This document shows, one piece after another, positions 25,912 to 35,473 of a DNA stretch of 36,931 nucleotides (its first letter is position 1; each line of letters opens with the position of its first letter). A program made the translations under genes and the position numbers. The notes under the pieces were generated by a model. That model searched no databases and was not told the DNA's origin. It worked only from the letters and a program-made list of their open reading frames with translations. The stretch is from Capnocytophaga sp. Lineage in GTDB: Bacteria; Bacteroidota; Bacteroidia; Flavobacteriales; Flavobacteriaceae. The stretch lies in NCBI GenBank assembly GCA_030530525.1, contig JAUMUT010000020.1:1-36931 (forward strand), given 5' to 3'.

Positions 25912-27420
25912 TTATTTGTTGGTATTTATTATGTTATTTAAAATTTCTTTTAGTTCCGCTACTTTTTCGGGGTATAATTTGGCAACATTAGCCAATTCTG
26001 CAGGGTCTTCTTTAAGGTCATAGAGTTGTTCTTCTGGATAATTGCCTAAATGGCTACGTGTAAGTGCGTTATAAGCGAGTTGATTGCTTGGGGCAATGTA
26101 TTTCCATCTTCCGTCAGTTATAGCAAGCGAACCACCTGACGCAATAACGTAAGGTCTTCCTTTTTTATCTTTTCCTAATAATGTATTTAGGTAATTTTTA
26201 CTATCCGTAGCCACTCCTGTTGGAATATCTTTACCAATAAATTGCGCTAACGAAGCAAATAAATCTATCTGAGAGAAGAGCGCATTTGTAGTTCCTTTTT
26301 TTATTTTTTTAGGATAACTTACAATAAAAGGAACACGCGTTCCTGCTTCATAGTTGCTATATTTTCCGCCGTGATTATGAAAAATACTCCACGGGCGATG
26401 TTTGCCCAAGAGTTCTTCGGCTTGATCTTGGTAGCCATCATCTATAACAGGACCATTGTCACTACATAAAATGATAAGTGTATTATCATAAATTTTGTTA
26501 TTTTTCAATGTTTTAACAATTTCACCTACTGTGGCATCAAATTGTAAAATAACATCTCCTCTGTAACCCATACCACTTTTACCCATAAAACGAGGATTAG
26601 GATAGCGTGGCACGTGTATATCATTAGTACCAACGTATAGAAAAAAAGGATTATTTTTATTATTTTTGATAAAATTAGTTGTTTTAGCGATAATAGTATC
26701 GGCTAAATGTTCGTCTTCCCACAATGCTTTTCCTCCGCCTTTCATATAACCAATACGCGAAATACCATTTACTATTGCTTGGTCGTGTCCGTGGTTGGGA
26801 GAAGGTTTTAGCTTGGTAAGTAGCTCAGGGTGTGTTTTCCCAGTGGGTTCGCCTTCAAAAGGGGAGAGATAATCCACCTCAATAGGGGCAGAAACGTCAT
26901 AATTTGCTACTTGTTGATTTTCTATCCAAACACAAGGAACGCGGTCGGCAGTAGCAGCCATTAAAAAAGAGTAGTCAAAGCCAATATCAGCGGGTCCAGG
27001 TGAAATTATTCCGTTCCAGTTTTGTCCTCCTTTCTCTGCGCCCAAACCTAAGTGCCATTTGCCAATAGCTGCTGTGGTGTAGTCTGCACTTTTAAAAATA
27101 TCGGCAATGGTAGTTTGTTCAGGACGAATAACCATTGCAGCATCACCATCGGCAATGCCTGTATCTTTTCTTCGCCAATTGTAATGCCCTGTCAGGATAG
27201 AATATCGCGACGGAGTGCAGGTAGCGGCGGTAGTGTGAGCGTTGGTAAATCGTAATCCTTGTTGCGCCAAAGCATCAACGTGAGGCGTATGAATGGTCTT
27301 TTCGCCATAACAACTCAAATCGCCATAGCCCAAATCATCAGCAACAATAAGAATAACGTTAGGTTTTTGGTTTTGCGCCATTAACAAAAATGGACAAAGA
27401 AGTAATAAAAAATATTTCAT
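25912..27420 (-). CDS. Secreted/periplasmic sulfatase (arylsulfatase A-like)
   Basis: 502-residue sulfatase with signal peptide (1-15, cleavage at LLMAQ). Metal site DDLGYGD (28-34, Asp28/Asp29); Cys-type formylglycine motif CTPSR (Cys68-Arg72) followed by YSILTGH; later LCSDNGP with the second Asp-Asn pair. The enzyme removes sulfate esters from sulfated glycans or glycolipids, and needs an anaerobic-type sulfatase-maturing enzyme or FGE encoded elsewhere. The ATG at 27420 was chosen: the longer frame from 27474 overlaps a full promoter (27444-27475). It is not in a Sus-type operon in this window, so the substrate is open. Confidence 0.93.
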   Translation of the reverse strand: MKYFLLLLCPFLLMAQNQKPNVILIVADDLGYGDLSCYGEKTIHTPHVDALAQQGLRFTNAHTTAATCTPSRYSILTGHYNWRRKDTGIADGDAAMVIRPEQTTIADIFKSADYTTAAIGKWHLGLGAEKGGQNWNGIISPGPADIGFDYSFLMAATADRVPCVWIENQQVANYDVSAPIEVDYLSPFEGEPTGKTHPELLTKLKPSPNHGHDQAIVNGISRIGYMKGGGKALWEDEHLADTIIAKTTNFIKNNKNNPFFLYVGTNDIHVPRYPNPRFMGKSGMGYRGDVILQFDATVGEIVKTLKNNKIYDNTLIILCSDNGPVIDDGYQDQAEELLGKHRPWSIFHNHGGKYSNYEAGTRVPFIVSYPKKIKKGTTNALFSQIDLFASLAQFIGKDIPTGVATDSKNYLNTLLGKDKKGRPYVIASGGSLAITDGRWKYIAPSNQLAYNALTRSHLGNYPEEQLYDLKEDPAELANVAKLYPEKVAELKEILNNIINTNK

Positions 27421-27443
27421 TTTATGATTAGTTTTGATTCTTG

Positions 27444-27475
27444 CAAAAATAGTATTTTTTTCTCTAATTAACAAA
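27444..27475 (-). promoter_or_regulatory. Sulfatase promoter
   Basis: Minus strand TTTG (27475-27472), 20-bp spacer, TATTTTTG (27451-27444). Full consensus match, 24 bp before the ATG at 27420; this fixes the start codon. Confidence 0.8.
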
Positions 27476-27532
27476 ATATTATTAATTTATAAGTGTTTTT
27501 ATTATTTGTCAATTCATTATAAAAAATAAATG

Positions 27533-27540
27533 TAAATTTG
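27533..27540 (+). promoter_or_regulatory. -7 element of the alkyltransferase gene
   Basis: TAAATTTG, 12 bp before the ATG. The nearest TTTG (27505-27508) is 24 bp upstream, longer than usual. Confidence 0.45.
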
Positions 27541-27552
27541 CAAAAAAAATAA

Positions 27553-28065
27553 ATGAATAAAATTTACAGAAAAGAAATATATTCGCCGTTAGGCACACTT
27601 ATTGTTTGTGCTTCGGAAAATGGGATTTGTTTATTAGAATTTTCAGACGGAAAAGGGCTAGAAACGGAGCTAAAACAAATAGAAAAATCATTAAAAGCAA
27701 AAATAAAAGACGGAGAAAATCCTTTATTTGCCATATTAGAAACAGAATTAAATCTTTATTTTCAAGGTAAATTAAAACAATTTTCCGTTCCTTTACAACC
27801 TATCGGGACAGATTTTCAAAAGAAAGTTTGGGAAGAACTTTGTAAGATAAGTTACGGGAAAACAATTAGTTACCAGCGACAAGCTAATAATTTAGATATT
27901 CCTAAATCCGTTCGAGCAGTAGCCAATGCCAATGGGCAAAATAAAATAGCAATTCTTATTCCGTGCCACAGAGTGATAGGAACAAACGGGAAGCTAACAG
28001 GCTATGCGGGAGGCATTTGGCGAAAAGAAAAACTTTTGGAAATAGAAAAAAATCATTTTATTTAA
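27553..28065 (+). CDS. ogt: Methylated-DNA--protein-cysteine methyltransferase
   Basis: 170-residue suicide DNA-repair protein that moves an alkyl group from O6-alkylguanine to its own Cys138, in IPCHRVIG (136-143). It has the N-terminal ribonuclease-H-like domain (YSPLGTLIVCASENGICLLEF) and the DNA-binding helix-turn-helix segment with the arginine finger (SVRAVANANG, 119-128). Length is typical of the Ogt/MGMT single-domain class, without an Ada regulatory domain. Monocistronic: own promoter upstream and strong terminator downstream. Confidence 0.96.
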   Translation: MNKIYRKEIYSPLGTLIVCASENGICLLEFSDGKGLETELKQIEKSLKAKIKDGENPLFAILETELNLYFQGKLKQFSVPLQPIGTDFQKKVWEELCKISYGKTISYQRQANNLDIPKSVRAVANANGQNKIAILIPCHRVIGTNGKLTGYAGGIWRKEKLLEIEKNHFI

Positions 28066-28070
28066 AAAGA

Positions 28071-28105
28071 AAAAGCATCAATTATGATAAATAATTGATG
28101 CTTTT
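28071..28105. terminator. Bidirectional terminator between ogt and the DUF5686 gene
   Basis: Perfect 15-bp stem aaaagcatcaattat / ataattgatgctttt with a 5-nt loop, between converging genes. Confidence 0.85.
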
Positions 28106-28110
28106 ATTAT

Positions 28111-30618
28111 TTAAAATTCAGGACGAATTTTCACGCGGATACCAAATTTTGGATTTCTAACCCCGTTGAGGTCAAGGAAATCATTTCTCCAAATAAAATC
28201 TACTCGAATAGGTCGGAAATTTCCTAAACCAATATTCTCCACTCCAAATCCATATTCCCAATACAATTGCTCTGGTGCGTTATAAATAATGTTAGATTTG
28301 CTAATATTGATATTTTGTTCCGAAATGCTTCCGTAAGCCATTCGTCCGAAAATAACGCTTCGCCATTTTGTTTTCTTAATAAGAGGTAACTTATTGAAAA
28401 TAAATCCGTTAAAATGATGTTCGGCATATACATTAACATAAGCATCTGTTACGAAATCATAATAATCTAAGAGCATAAAGGTTCTATCCACGATAGAATA
28501 CGTTTGGTTGGCAGGCGTTGGGCTAAGCAATGGCAAAGGTACATTCCCGAAGGTTTTCCCTGCTTCAATGGTGGCTCTAAGCATTCCAAATTGCCAAACA
28601 GGAATAGGGACGCTCGCCATAGCTTCTATTTTTTGATAATCAAATGCACTATTGCGTATTCCTTTTATTCCTTGTGTATATTTTAGGCTAAATGTAGGGA
28701 AAACATTCCGCCCATACAATTGTTCCACTCCATAGCCATAAACATTTCGTTTTGGCGTGTAAGTTATTGTAGCTCCGATATTTGCATCTGCATAAATAGT
28801 GTCAATTTCTCCACTTTCTTTTTGGTACCCGATAGAGAAATGAGTGGGGTCGGCAGCTTTATTTTGCGAATAAATCCCCGATAGGGTAAAATGTAAATTA
28901 CTTCCTAAAAGACCAAAATCTACAATTCCTTGTAATTTTTTTGTTCTGGTTAAGAAATAATTTTCCCCCCTTGCAAACCAAAAATTAGTATAACTTTTTA
29001 AATTTAGCTGAGAATTATCTTGTTGTAAAAGGCTACCAAGTTGCAAATAATCATCTTGGAACGCTCCTCCAACTACTACTCTTGGCTGGTGAGTGAGTAG
29101 GTATTTAGCACTAATTCCGTATTTTAGCGTTTTATCTTTCGTTCCGTAAGCCCCATAGGTATAAGCACGAAATCTATCTTCTGGGGAAGAAAATGAACGA
29201 AAACCAAAGCGCAAACGTGCTCCTTCCACATTGTTAAACGTTATAGCCTCCCAAATAGAACCATATTCTATATATTTGCCAATCGGGACGTAACCTGTTG
29301 CTACTATGTTAATTACATCAGAAATTCCTTTTATTCTACGATTGTCGCCTACTTTCTGGATAAGGTCTTTTGTTTTACTCATTTCTTTATTTCCTATGGT
29401 ATATTCGTCCCAATATTCCACAGGTTTTTCAAACTGATTAGCTTTTATTTTTACAATGCTATTATCATAAAAATCAGGAGTTTGCGGTGTATTTAGTTGA
29501 TAATTGAAATACGAAATATTCTTTTTTACATAAATCCCTTTTTGGTCATCTTTTTTGGAGAGAATTGTAAAATCTCCTTCATAAACATCTCGTAAAGGCA
29601 AATATAAACTATCTCCAATAATTTGGAAAGATTTTTCAAAAGCCAAACTACGCACAAGGTTCATATTTATGTCTTTGGTAGTGTACATTTGTATTTCCTC
29701 AATGGCGTAATTTTGGTCATTTACTTTAAAATTTCCTTGCAAAAGCAAATCTTGGTCTTCACGAGGGAAAAAATGAACCGTATAAGTTTTTTTATTATCC
29801 GTAACGAGCGAATCACTAAGCACATACGAATAAACACTATATCCAAATTCAGAAATAGGGCTAACAAAAGTTTTATCTAAAATTAAGAAAGAATTATCAT
29901 AAATATCAAATTCTTGAAAAGCACGAGATATACGTTCCAGCCCAAAACCAGTCTGTACCACTCCCTGAATGCGTTCGGCTATTAAGTCTGTACGTGTTTT
30001 TTGTATTTCATTGTTTCCGTAAATATGCTCTATTTCTTCTTTCAAATACATTGGCATAGAAAAATATTCTTTATATTTTTTTTCTGAAAGAATATTTCTA
30101 ATCTCTTGATATTCAGATTGTAATGCTTTTTTTAAGAAAACAGAATCCAAATTATTCAATCCTAATTCTATCGTAGAATAGCGTTCATAATCGTATGAAT
30201 TTACTTGTTTTAGTCCATTTTTACGCTTATGCGCCCATATTTGTTGTAATATTTTATACGCAGGATTTTCCTTTTTAGAAAGATGTTTTTTTGGCTTTGC
30301 AATAATAGTTACCGCTTCCAATTCCTCTCCTTCTATTAAGACAATTTTAAGATTTTGATTATCATTTCCTTTCAGTTTTACATCTTTGCTGGTGTATCCA
30401 ACGCAAGAAACTTCCAAAGTGTTAAAATTTTTTTCGGTATAAAGAGAAAATTCTCCGTGTTCGTTAGATGCCGTTCCTATATTACTTTTCTTAAAAATAA
30501 GATTGGCAAACGGGACAGGATTTCCGTGTTCATCTATCACTTTTCCCGCTATCCGAGTTTGCGCATTTATGCATAAAGAATAAAAAAATATACAAAAAAA
30601 TAAAAAGATATTTTTCAT
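28111..30618 (-). CDS. DUF5686 / carboxypeptidase-regulatory-like outer-membrane protein
   Basis: 835-residue protein with signal peptide (1-19, cleaved at NAQ), a carboxypeptidase-regulatory-like beta-domain (22-105: GKVIDEHGNPVPFANLIF, GEFSLYT), and then the DUF5686 region (about 115-835: NPAYKILQQIWAHKRKNGLKQVNSY) with a C-terminal beta-barrel-like part ending in Phe, as outer-membrane barrels do. The family is common in Flavobacteriia and its role is unknown. It has no TonB-plug motif, so a transport role is not supported. Single gene with its own -7 element. Confidence 0.85.
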   Translation of the reverse strand: MKNIFLFFCIFFYSLCINAQTRIAGKVIDEHGNPVPFANLIFKKSNIGTASNEHGEFSLYTEKNFNTLEVSCVGYTSKDVKLKGNDNQNLKIVLIEGEELEAVTIIAKPKKHLSKKENPAYKILQQIWAHKRKNGLKQVNSYDYERYSTIELGLNNLDSVFLKKALQSEYQEIRNILSEKKYKEYFSMPMYLKEEIEHIYGNNEIQKTRTDLIAERIQGVVQTGFGLERISRAFQEFDIYDNSFLILDKTFVSPISEFGYSVYSYVLSDSLVTDNKKTYTVHFFPREDQDLLLQGNFKVNDQNYAIEEIQMYTTKDINMNLVRSLAFEKSFQIIGDSLYLPLRDVYEGDFTILSKKDDQKGIYVKKNISYFNYQLNTPQTPDFYDNSIVKIKANQFEKPVEYWDEYTIGNKEMSKTKDLIQKVGDNRRIKGISDVINIVATGYVPIGKYIEYGSIWEAITFNNVEGARLRFGFRSFSSPEDRFRAYTYGAYGTKDKTLKYGISAKYLLTHQPRVVVGGAFQDDYLQLGSLLQQDNSQLNLKSYTNFWFARGENYFLTRTKKLQGIVDFGLLGSNLHFTLSGIYSQNKAADPTHFSIGYQKESGEIDTIYADANIGATITYTPKRNVYGYGVEQLYGRNVFPTFSLKYTQGIKGIRNSAFDYQKIEAMASVPIPVWQFGMLRATIEAGKTFGNVPLPLLSPTPANQTYSIVDRTFMLLDYYDFVTDAYVNVYAEHHFNGFIFNKLPLIKKTKWRSVIFGRMAYGSISEQNINISKSNIIYNAPEQLYWEYGFGVENIGLGNFRPIRVDFIWRNDFLDLNGVRNPKFGIRVKIRPEF

Positions 30619-30681
30619 TTTAATATTTGATTTTCAGTAAATTAAATAAAAAATCTTATAAAAAAGATAGTTTTTAGGGCG

Positions 30682-30711
30682 CAAAGATAGGAAATAAAAT
30701 ACAAAAACAAA
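30682..30711 (-). promoter_or_regulatory. Promoter of the DUF5686 gene
   Basis: Minus strand TTTG (30711-30708), 18-bp spacer, TATCTTTG (30689-30682). The -7 element is exact. Confidence 0.65.
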
Positions 30712-30712
30712 A

Positions 30713-31768
30713 TTATTTTATACGTGCATCTATCATTTTATAAAAAATATCCACTGCCATATTTATAAAAATAAATAAAATAGAAATGACCAATACAGCT
30801 CCCATAATTACTGGTAAATCAAGGGTTTGGAGTGCATTTACCATTTCTTTTCCTATGCCATTCCAACCAAAGATATACTCAATAAAAACGGCTCCTGCAA
30901 GCATACCCGCAAACCAGCCTGAGAGAGCCGTAACCACAGGACTTAAAGAATTTTTTAAAGCGTGCCGAAATACTACTTGTTTGAAATTCAATCCCTTAGC
31001 AAATGCTGTTCGGATATAATCTTTTCCTAATACTTCCAAAAGAGAATTTCTCATCAATTGTGTAACCACTGCTAATGGGCGTACTCCCAGAGCCAAAGCA
31101 GGAAGAATTAAATTGCTGATTTTTAAATATTTACCCGTGCCGTAATCATCAATTTCATACAAATTTCCTGTCATTGGCAAATGTGTATAAGAATGTAAAA
31201 CAAAACCAAAAAACCAAGAAAATAAAATAGCACTAAAAAAAGAAGGTATGCTAACTCCCAGAGTACTAATTAGTTGTATGCTTTTATCCAACCAAGAATC
31301 TTTATACAATGCGGAAACACTTCCTAAGAAAATTCCTAAAAAAGTAGCAATACAAATAGCAACCGTAGCCAAAATAATAGTATTAGGTAACGTTTCGGCT
31401 ATTATTTCATTAACTTTTTTTCCATTTTTTTGAAAAGATTCTCTTAAATATGGTGTTTTTATATAAATTTCATATTTTTTTATAGAAAAAAGTTTTACTC
31501 CATTATATTTTTCTTTGTTAAAAAAACTATAATTCTCTTTATCAGTAGAATGAAAAGAAATCGGAGATAAATCATTAAGATAATATCCGTATTGTGTTAA
31601 AATTGGCTTATCAAAACCATATTTTTTCTTAATTATTTGAAGTTGTTCGCTATTCTCATTTTGGTCTAACATCATTCTGGCAGGGTCGCCAGGCAAAATG
31701 TTAAATAAAAAGAAAATAATACTTACTACTCCCCAAATAGTAAATAAAAAATGAAGGAATTTTTTCAT
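30713..31768 (-). CDS. DppB/OppB-type ABC transporter permease, orphan
   Basis: 351-residue inner-membrane protein of the binding-protein-dependent permease type. First membrane segment 7-24; FNILPGDPARMML (family hallmark at 23-35); a periplasmic loop; then about five further membrane segments with the EAA-type coupling loop in RTAFAKGLNFKQVVFRHALKNSL. The loop at about 65-110 is longer than in E. coli DppB. No second permease, ATPase or binding protein lies next to it, so it must pair with products encoded elsewhere. Dipeptide or oligopeptide import is the default guess. Confidence 0.88.
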   Translation of the reverse strand: MKKFLHFLFTIWGVVSIIFFLFNILPGDPARMMLDQNENSEQLQIIKKKYGFDKPILTQYGYYLNDLSPISFHSTDKENYSFFNKEKYNGVKLFSIKKYEIYIKTPYLRESFQKNGKKVNEIIAETLPNTIILATVAICIATFLGIFLGSVSALYKDSWLDKSIQLISTLGVSIPSFFSAILFSWFFGFVLHSYTHLPMTGNLYEIDDYGTGKYLKISNLILPALALGVRPLAVVTQLMRNSLLEVLGKDYIRTAFAKGLNFKQVVFRHALKNSLSPVVTALSGWFAGMLAGAVFIEYIFGWNGIGKEMVNALQTLDLPVIMGAVLVISILFIFINMAVDIFYKMIDARIK

Positions 31769-31943
31769 TAATTTATAAAATATAAATATCTAATAATCAA
31801 TATAAAACATTATTTTTTTATTTAAAAAAAGATGGAAGCAAATATAATAAAATCTCTACAAAGTATAAAAAAATAGAAAATAAAATTCAAAAAACTTTAT
31901 TTTAAGAAAATAAAAAAAGATTTTTTGTTAGAAAAGATAAAAG

Positions 31944-31982
31944 TGGCACAAAAATTGATGTTCGTTTTCGTTAATATATTTA
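31944..31982 (+). promoter_or_regulatory. Promoter region of the lolA operon (sigma-54-like or weak vegetative)
   Basis: TGGCAC-N5-TTGA (31944-31958) resembles a -24/-12 sigma-54 promoter. TTG (31955-31957)-N17-TATATTTA (31975-31982) is a weaker vegetative alternative. The 224-bp gap before lolA holds nothing else recognisable. Confidence 0.35.
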
Positions 31983-31992
31983 TACTAAAAAG

Positions 31993-32634
31993 ATGAAAAA
32001 AATTTTTCTATTTTCAGCAATATTATTTGTTAGTTTTGCCCACGCACAAGCTAATAAAGCGAAAAATTTATTAGATGAAGTCTATAATAAAGTAATTTCT
32101 TATAAAAATATTTATGTTGATTTTCGTTATTCATTTGAAAATACAAAAGAAAACATAAAACAAGATACTCGCGGAAATGTAACCATTAGCGGAGATAAAT
32201 ATTTTCTTAATTATATGGGAATAACTAAAATGTTTGATGGGAAAAAAATATATACCATAGTTCCTGAAAATGAGGAAGTTACCATAGAATCTGCGGATAA
32301 TAAAGATGCAAATATGATTATGCCTTCTCAAATGCTTACTTTTTATAAAAAAGACTACACCTACAAATGGGATATTGAGCAAAAAGTGAAAGGAAGAAAA
32401 ATACAATATATTGAGCTTAAACCAGTTACAGCAAATTCTGAGGTAAAACAAATTCTTTTAGGAATTGATACTACCACCAAACATATTTATAATCTTATCC
32501 AAATAGGGAAAAATAATACTCGTACAACTATTGTTATCAACGAATTTAAAACCAATCAGCCTCTTAGCGGAAACGAATTTAAATTTGATGAAGCAAAATA
32601 CAAAAAAGAAGGATACTATATTAATAAATTTTAA
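31993..32634 (+). CDS. lolA: LolA-family outer-membrane lipoprotein carrier
   Basis: 213-residue periplasmic protein with signal peptide (1-18, cleaved at AHA-Q). It has the open-barrel LolA pattern: KAKNLLDEVYNKVISYKNIYVDFRYSFE, GNVTISGDKYFLNYMGITKMFDGKKIYTIVPE, and later KQILLGIDTTTKHIYNLIQI. It ferries lipoproteins from the inner to the outer membrane, a heavy duty in this organism given its many surface lipoproteins. The LptF/LptG permease follows after 26 bp, the order seen in other Flavobacteriia (lolA, lptFG, ribB). Confidence 0.85.
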   Translation: MKKIFLFSAILFVSFAHAQANKAKNLLDEVYNKVISYKNIYVDFRYSFENTKENIKQDTRGNVTISGDKYFLNYMGITKMFDGKKIYTIVPENEEVTIESADNKDANMIMPSQMLTFYKKDYTYKWDIEQKVKGRKIQYIELKPVTANSEVKQILLGIDTTTKHIYNLIQIGKNNTRTTIVINEFKTNQPLSGNEFKFDEAKYKKEGYYINKF

Positions 32635-32660
32635 GGTAATTAAAATAAAATTAACCATTA

Positions 32661-34136
32661 ATGAAAGTATTAGACCGCTATATTTTAACAAGATTTTTAT
32701 ATAATTTTGTTAGTTCTTTTCTTATTATTGTCCTTATTTTTATTTTTCAAACTATATGGCTTTATATAGATGAGATAGCTGGTAAAGGGCTGAGTATCTG
32801 GGTGATAGTAAAGTTTGTTGCATTAATGTTACCCAATCTTATTCCGCTTATTTTACCACTAACAGTGGTGCTTTCTTCTATTATGACACTTGGCGCATTT
32901 GCAGAAAGTTATGAATTTGCCGCAATGAAAGCCTCTGGGGTATCTTTACTTAAAGGTACGCGAACGCTTATTGTATTTATGTTTTTGCTTAGCGTAGGTG
33001 TTTTTTTTACTTCTAATAATTTACAGCCTTGGGCGCATCGAAAAGCAGGAACAATTCGGGATAATATCAAAAACAAACAACCTTCCCTTGCCATTAGCGA
33101 AGGAATTTTTAACAATGTGCAGTCTTTTTCTATAAAAGTACAAAAGAAAACGGGCGAAAATGGGGAGTTTCTGCACGATATTATCATTCACCAAAATGAT
33201 AATGACAATGTAAATAGAACCGTTATCAAAGCCAAAGAAGGCGAGCTTATTGGGGAAAGCAAAATAGCTAACGTTTTGCAACTAATCCTTAAAGATGGAA
33301 CGTATTATAAGGAAGTAAAAAATGCAAAAACGAATATTACTTTTCCTTTTGCAAAATCTAAATTTGATACTTACACACTTAATATTGATGTAAGTAGCCT
33401 AAACCAAGAAATTAATTTTGACGCTAACGAACGAGGAGATTCTTATAAAACAATGAATGTCAGAGAGTTATCGTATTCTTTGGATTCTTTACTTACAGAT
33501 TATAAGCAAGATATAACCGAGTTTGGCGAGAGTTTTTATCGTAGATTAGGAGTTAATTATATTATAGACGCCAATAATACGCTTCATTTTCAGAAAGATA
33601 CACCAGAAAAAATTAAAGATACTATCCGAAATATAGAGGAATTAAAGAAAATTTATCAAGAAAAGGATAAACTTTCACAAGTGTATAATTTAGCGAAAGA
33701 CAATAACAAATCCCTTTGGAATAATTTGGATTTCAAAGTAGAAGAGCTTCAATATAAAGATACATATATCAGTGTGTATAGGCTTACTTTGAGTGATAAA
33801 TTTGCACTTGCGATAACTTGTTTTGTGCTATTTTTCGTGGCCGCACCCTTGGGCGCACTTATCCGAAAAGGAGGAATAGGCTTGCCTTTGGTGGTGGCTA
33901 TTGGGTTGTTCTTATCCTATTATTTCTTAGGAATGCTTACCAAAAATATGGGAACCAATGGAGGTTTGAACCCTGTTATAGCCCCTTGGATTCCTACTTT
34001 TATACTCTTTCCGCTTGGTTTGTATTTAACTATTCGAGTTAATGAAGACCAACCTGTCTTCCAATTAGGAGAATTTATTAGTAGAATAAAAACTTTTTTC
34101 AAGAAAAATAAAGAAAATTCCATAAAAAAAGTATAA
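32661..34136 (+). CDS. LptF/LptG (YjgP/YjgQ) family LPS-export permease
   Basis: 491-residue inner-membrane subunit of the lipopolysaccharide transport complex. Membrane segments are at about 12-36, 47-75 and 98-115, then a large periplasmic beta-jellyroll (about 120-395), then three C-terminal membrane segments (about 398-420, 428-448, 458-475). The N-terminus MKVLDRYILTRFL and FAESYEFAAMKASGVS are family hallmarks. The jellyroll is longer than in E. coli LptG. Whether it acts as LptF or LptG cannot be told from this copy alone. Likely operon with lolA and ribB. Confidence 0.9.
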   Translation: MKVLDRYILTRFLYNFVSSFLIIVLIFIFQTIWLYIDEIAGKGLSIWVIVKFVALMLPNLIPLILPLTVVLSSIMTLGAFAESYEFAAMKASGVSLLKGTRTLIVFMFLLSVGVFFTSNNLQPWAHRKAGTIRDNIKNKQPSLAISEGIFNNVQSFSIKVQKKTGENGEFLHDIIIHQNDNDNVNRTVIKAKEGELIGESKIANVLQLILKDGTYYKEVKNAKTNITFPFAKSKFDTYTLNIDVSSLNQEINFDANERGDSYKTMNVRELSYSLDSLLTDYKQDITEFGESFYRRLGVNYIIDANNTLHFQKDTPEKIKDTIRNIEELKKIYQEKDKLSQVYNLAKDNNKSLWNNLDFKVEELQYKDTYISVYRLTLSDKFALAITCFVLFFVAAPLGALIRKGGIGLPLVVAIGLFLSYYFLGMLTKNMGTNGGLNPVIAPWIPTFILFPLGLYLTIRVNEDQPVFQLGEFISRIKTFFKKNKENSIKKV

Positions 34137-34215
34137 ATTTGTACCGAAAATAAATTTTTTTTATTAAAAAAAGAGAAAAGTAAAACTAACTTTAAGTAAA
34201 TCAATACATTATAAA

Positions 34216-35343
34216 ATGTCACACAAAATTCAACTTAATACCATAGAAGAAGCCATTGAAGATATTAAACAAGGGAAAATGATTATCGTTGTAGATGATG
34301 AAGACCGCGAAAATGAAGGCGATTTTGTTGCTGCTGCGGAGAAAGTTACCCCTGAAATGATTAATTTTATGACCCTTCACGGGCGTGGTTTGCTCTGTAC
34401 TCCTCTTCCTGAAAAGCGTTGTAAAGAACTTGGCTTAGATATGATGGTGGAAAACAATACCGTTCTGCATCATACCCAATTCACCGTTTCTATTGACCTA
34501 AAAGGAAATGGTTGTACCACAGGTATTTCCGTTTTTGACAGAGCAAAAACCATAAAAGCACTCGTAGAACCAACTACAAAGCCAGAAGATTTCGGTAGGC
34601 CAGGGCATATTTTCCCTCTTAAAGCCAAAGAAGGAGGCGTTTTACGAAGAACAGGCCACACCGAAGCCGCAGTAGATTTGGCGCGTTTAGCAGGGCTCAA
34701 TCCTGTGGGGATTCTCATAGAAATCCTCAACGAAGACGGCTCTATGGCTCGCCTACCACAGCTTGCAGAAATTGCAAAAAAACATAATCTCAAATTAATT
34801 TCTATTGAAGACCTCGTTGCATATCGTATGCGACACGATAGCTTGATTCAGAAGAAAGAAGATTTTATGATTGATACCGATTATGGGCAATTCCGCTTAC
34901 GAGCTTACGAACAAACTACCAACGGACAGATACATTTGGCTTTTACCAAAGGAAATTGGGCTAAAAACGAAGCAGTTTTAACTCGTATCCACGCAAATTT
35001 TATCAGTAATGATATTTTAGACCTTATTGTAAGCAAAAAAGATAACGAATTAGACCGAATTTTCCAACAAATAAGCAATGAAGGCAAAGGAGCTGTCGTT
35101 GTTATTCATCAAGAAGGCTATTCTCACAACTTATTGCAACGAATACAAGCTATAAAAGCCACTCAAAGTGGAGAAATACAGCAAAAAAATACTTCGCAAG
35201 AAACAAAAGATATAGGAATAGGAGCGCAAATCGTTTTAGATTTAGATATTACCCGTATGAAACTCCTTACCAATTCAGAAAAGTCACGTTATGTAGGAAT
35301 GTCTGGCTACGGATTAGAAATTGTAGAATACATTAATTATTAA
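34216..35343 (+). CDS. ribB: 3,4-dihydroxy-2-butanone-4-phosphate synthase with degenerate GTP-cyclohydrolase-II domain
   Basis: 375-residue RibBA-shaped protein of riboflavin synthesis. Residues 1-205 are an intact RibB domain: [12 protein letters not shown] (27-38), the segment [20 protein letters not shown] and [13 protein letters not shown], giving dihydroxybutanone-phosphate from ribulose-5-phosphate. Residues 206-375 align to GTP cyclohydrolase II ([20 protein letters not shown]) but contain no Cys at all, so the three zinc-binding Cys and the RCDC motif are lost. It should be inactive as RibA, and a second, true RibA must exist elsewhere. Last gene of the lolA-lptFG-ribB set, with a terminator 25 bp after. 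Confidence 0.93.
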   Translation: MSHKIQLNTIEEAIEDIKQGKMIIVVDDEDRENEGDFVAAAEKVTPEMINFMTLHGRGLLCTPLPEKRCKELGLDMMVENNTVLHHTQFTVSIDLKGNGCTTGISVFDRAKTIKALVEPTTKPEDFGRPGHIFPLKAKEGGVLRRTGHTEAAVDLARLAGLNPVGILIEILNEDGSMARLPQLAEIAKKHNLKLISIEDLVAYRMRHDSLIQKKEDFMIDTDYGQFRLRAYEQTTNGQIHLAFTKGNWAKNEAVLTRIHANFISNDILDLIVSKKDNELDRIFQQISNEGKGAVVVIHQEGYSHNLLQRIQAIKATQSGEIQQKNTSQETKDIGIGAQIVLDLDITRMKLLTNSEKSRYVGMSGYGLEIVEYINY

Positions 35344-35367
35344 AATAAAAAATAATACAGAAAAAAG

Positions 35368-35399
35368 AAAAGGTTAGTGAATAAAGCTAACCTTTTTTT
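35368..35399 (+). terminator. Terminator after ribB
   Basis: Stem aaaaggttag / ctaacctttt with a 9-nt loop and a T-run (ttttttt). Confidence 0.85.
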
Positions 35400-35473
35400 A
35401 TGTTAAAACCGAAGCAAAATAGAATAAAAAGAGTAAAAAATAATAAAATAAAGTCTATTTAAAAAATTAAAAG

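Noticed and set aside
27421-27474. Longer N-terminus for the sulfatase
   Set aside because: The segment overlaps a TTTG-N20-TATTTTTG promoter and would bury the signal peptide.
34137-34215. FMN riboswitch before ribB
   Set aside because: The 79-bp AT-rich gap is too short and lacks the conserved RFN stems.
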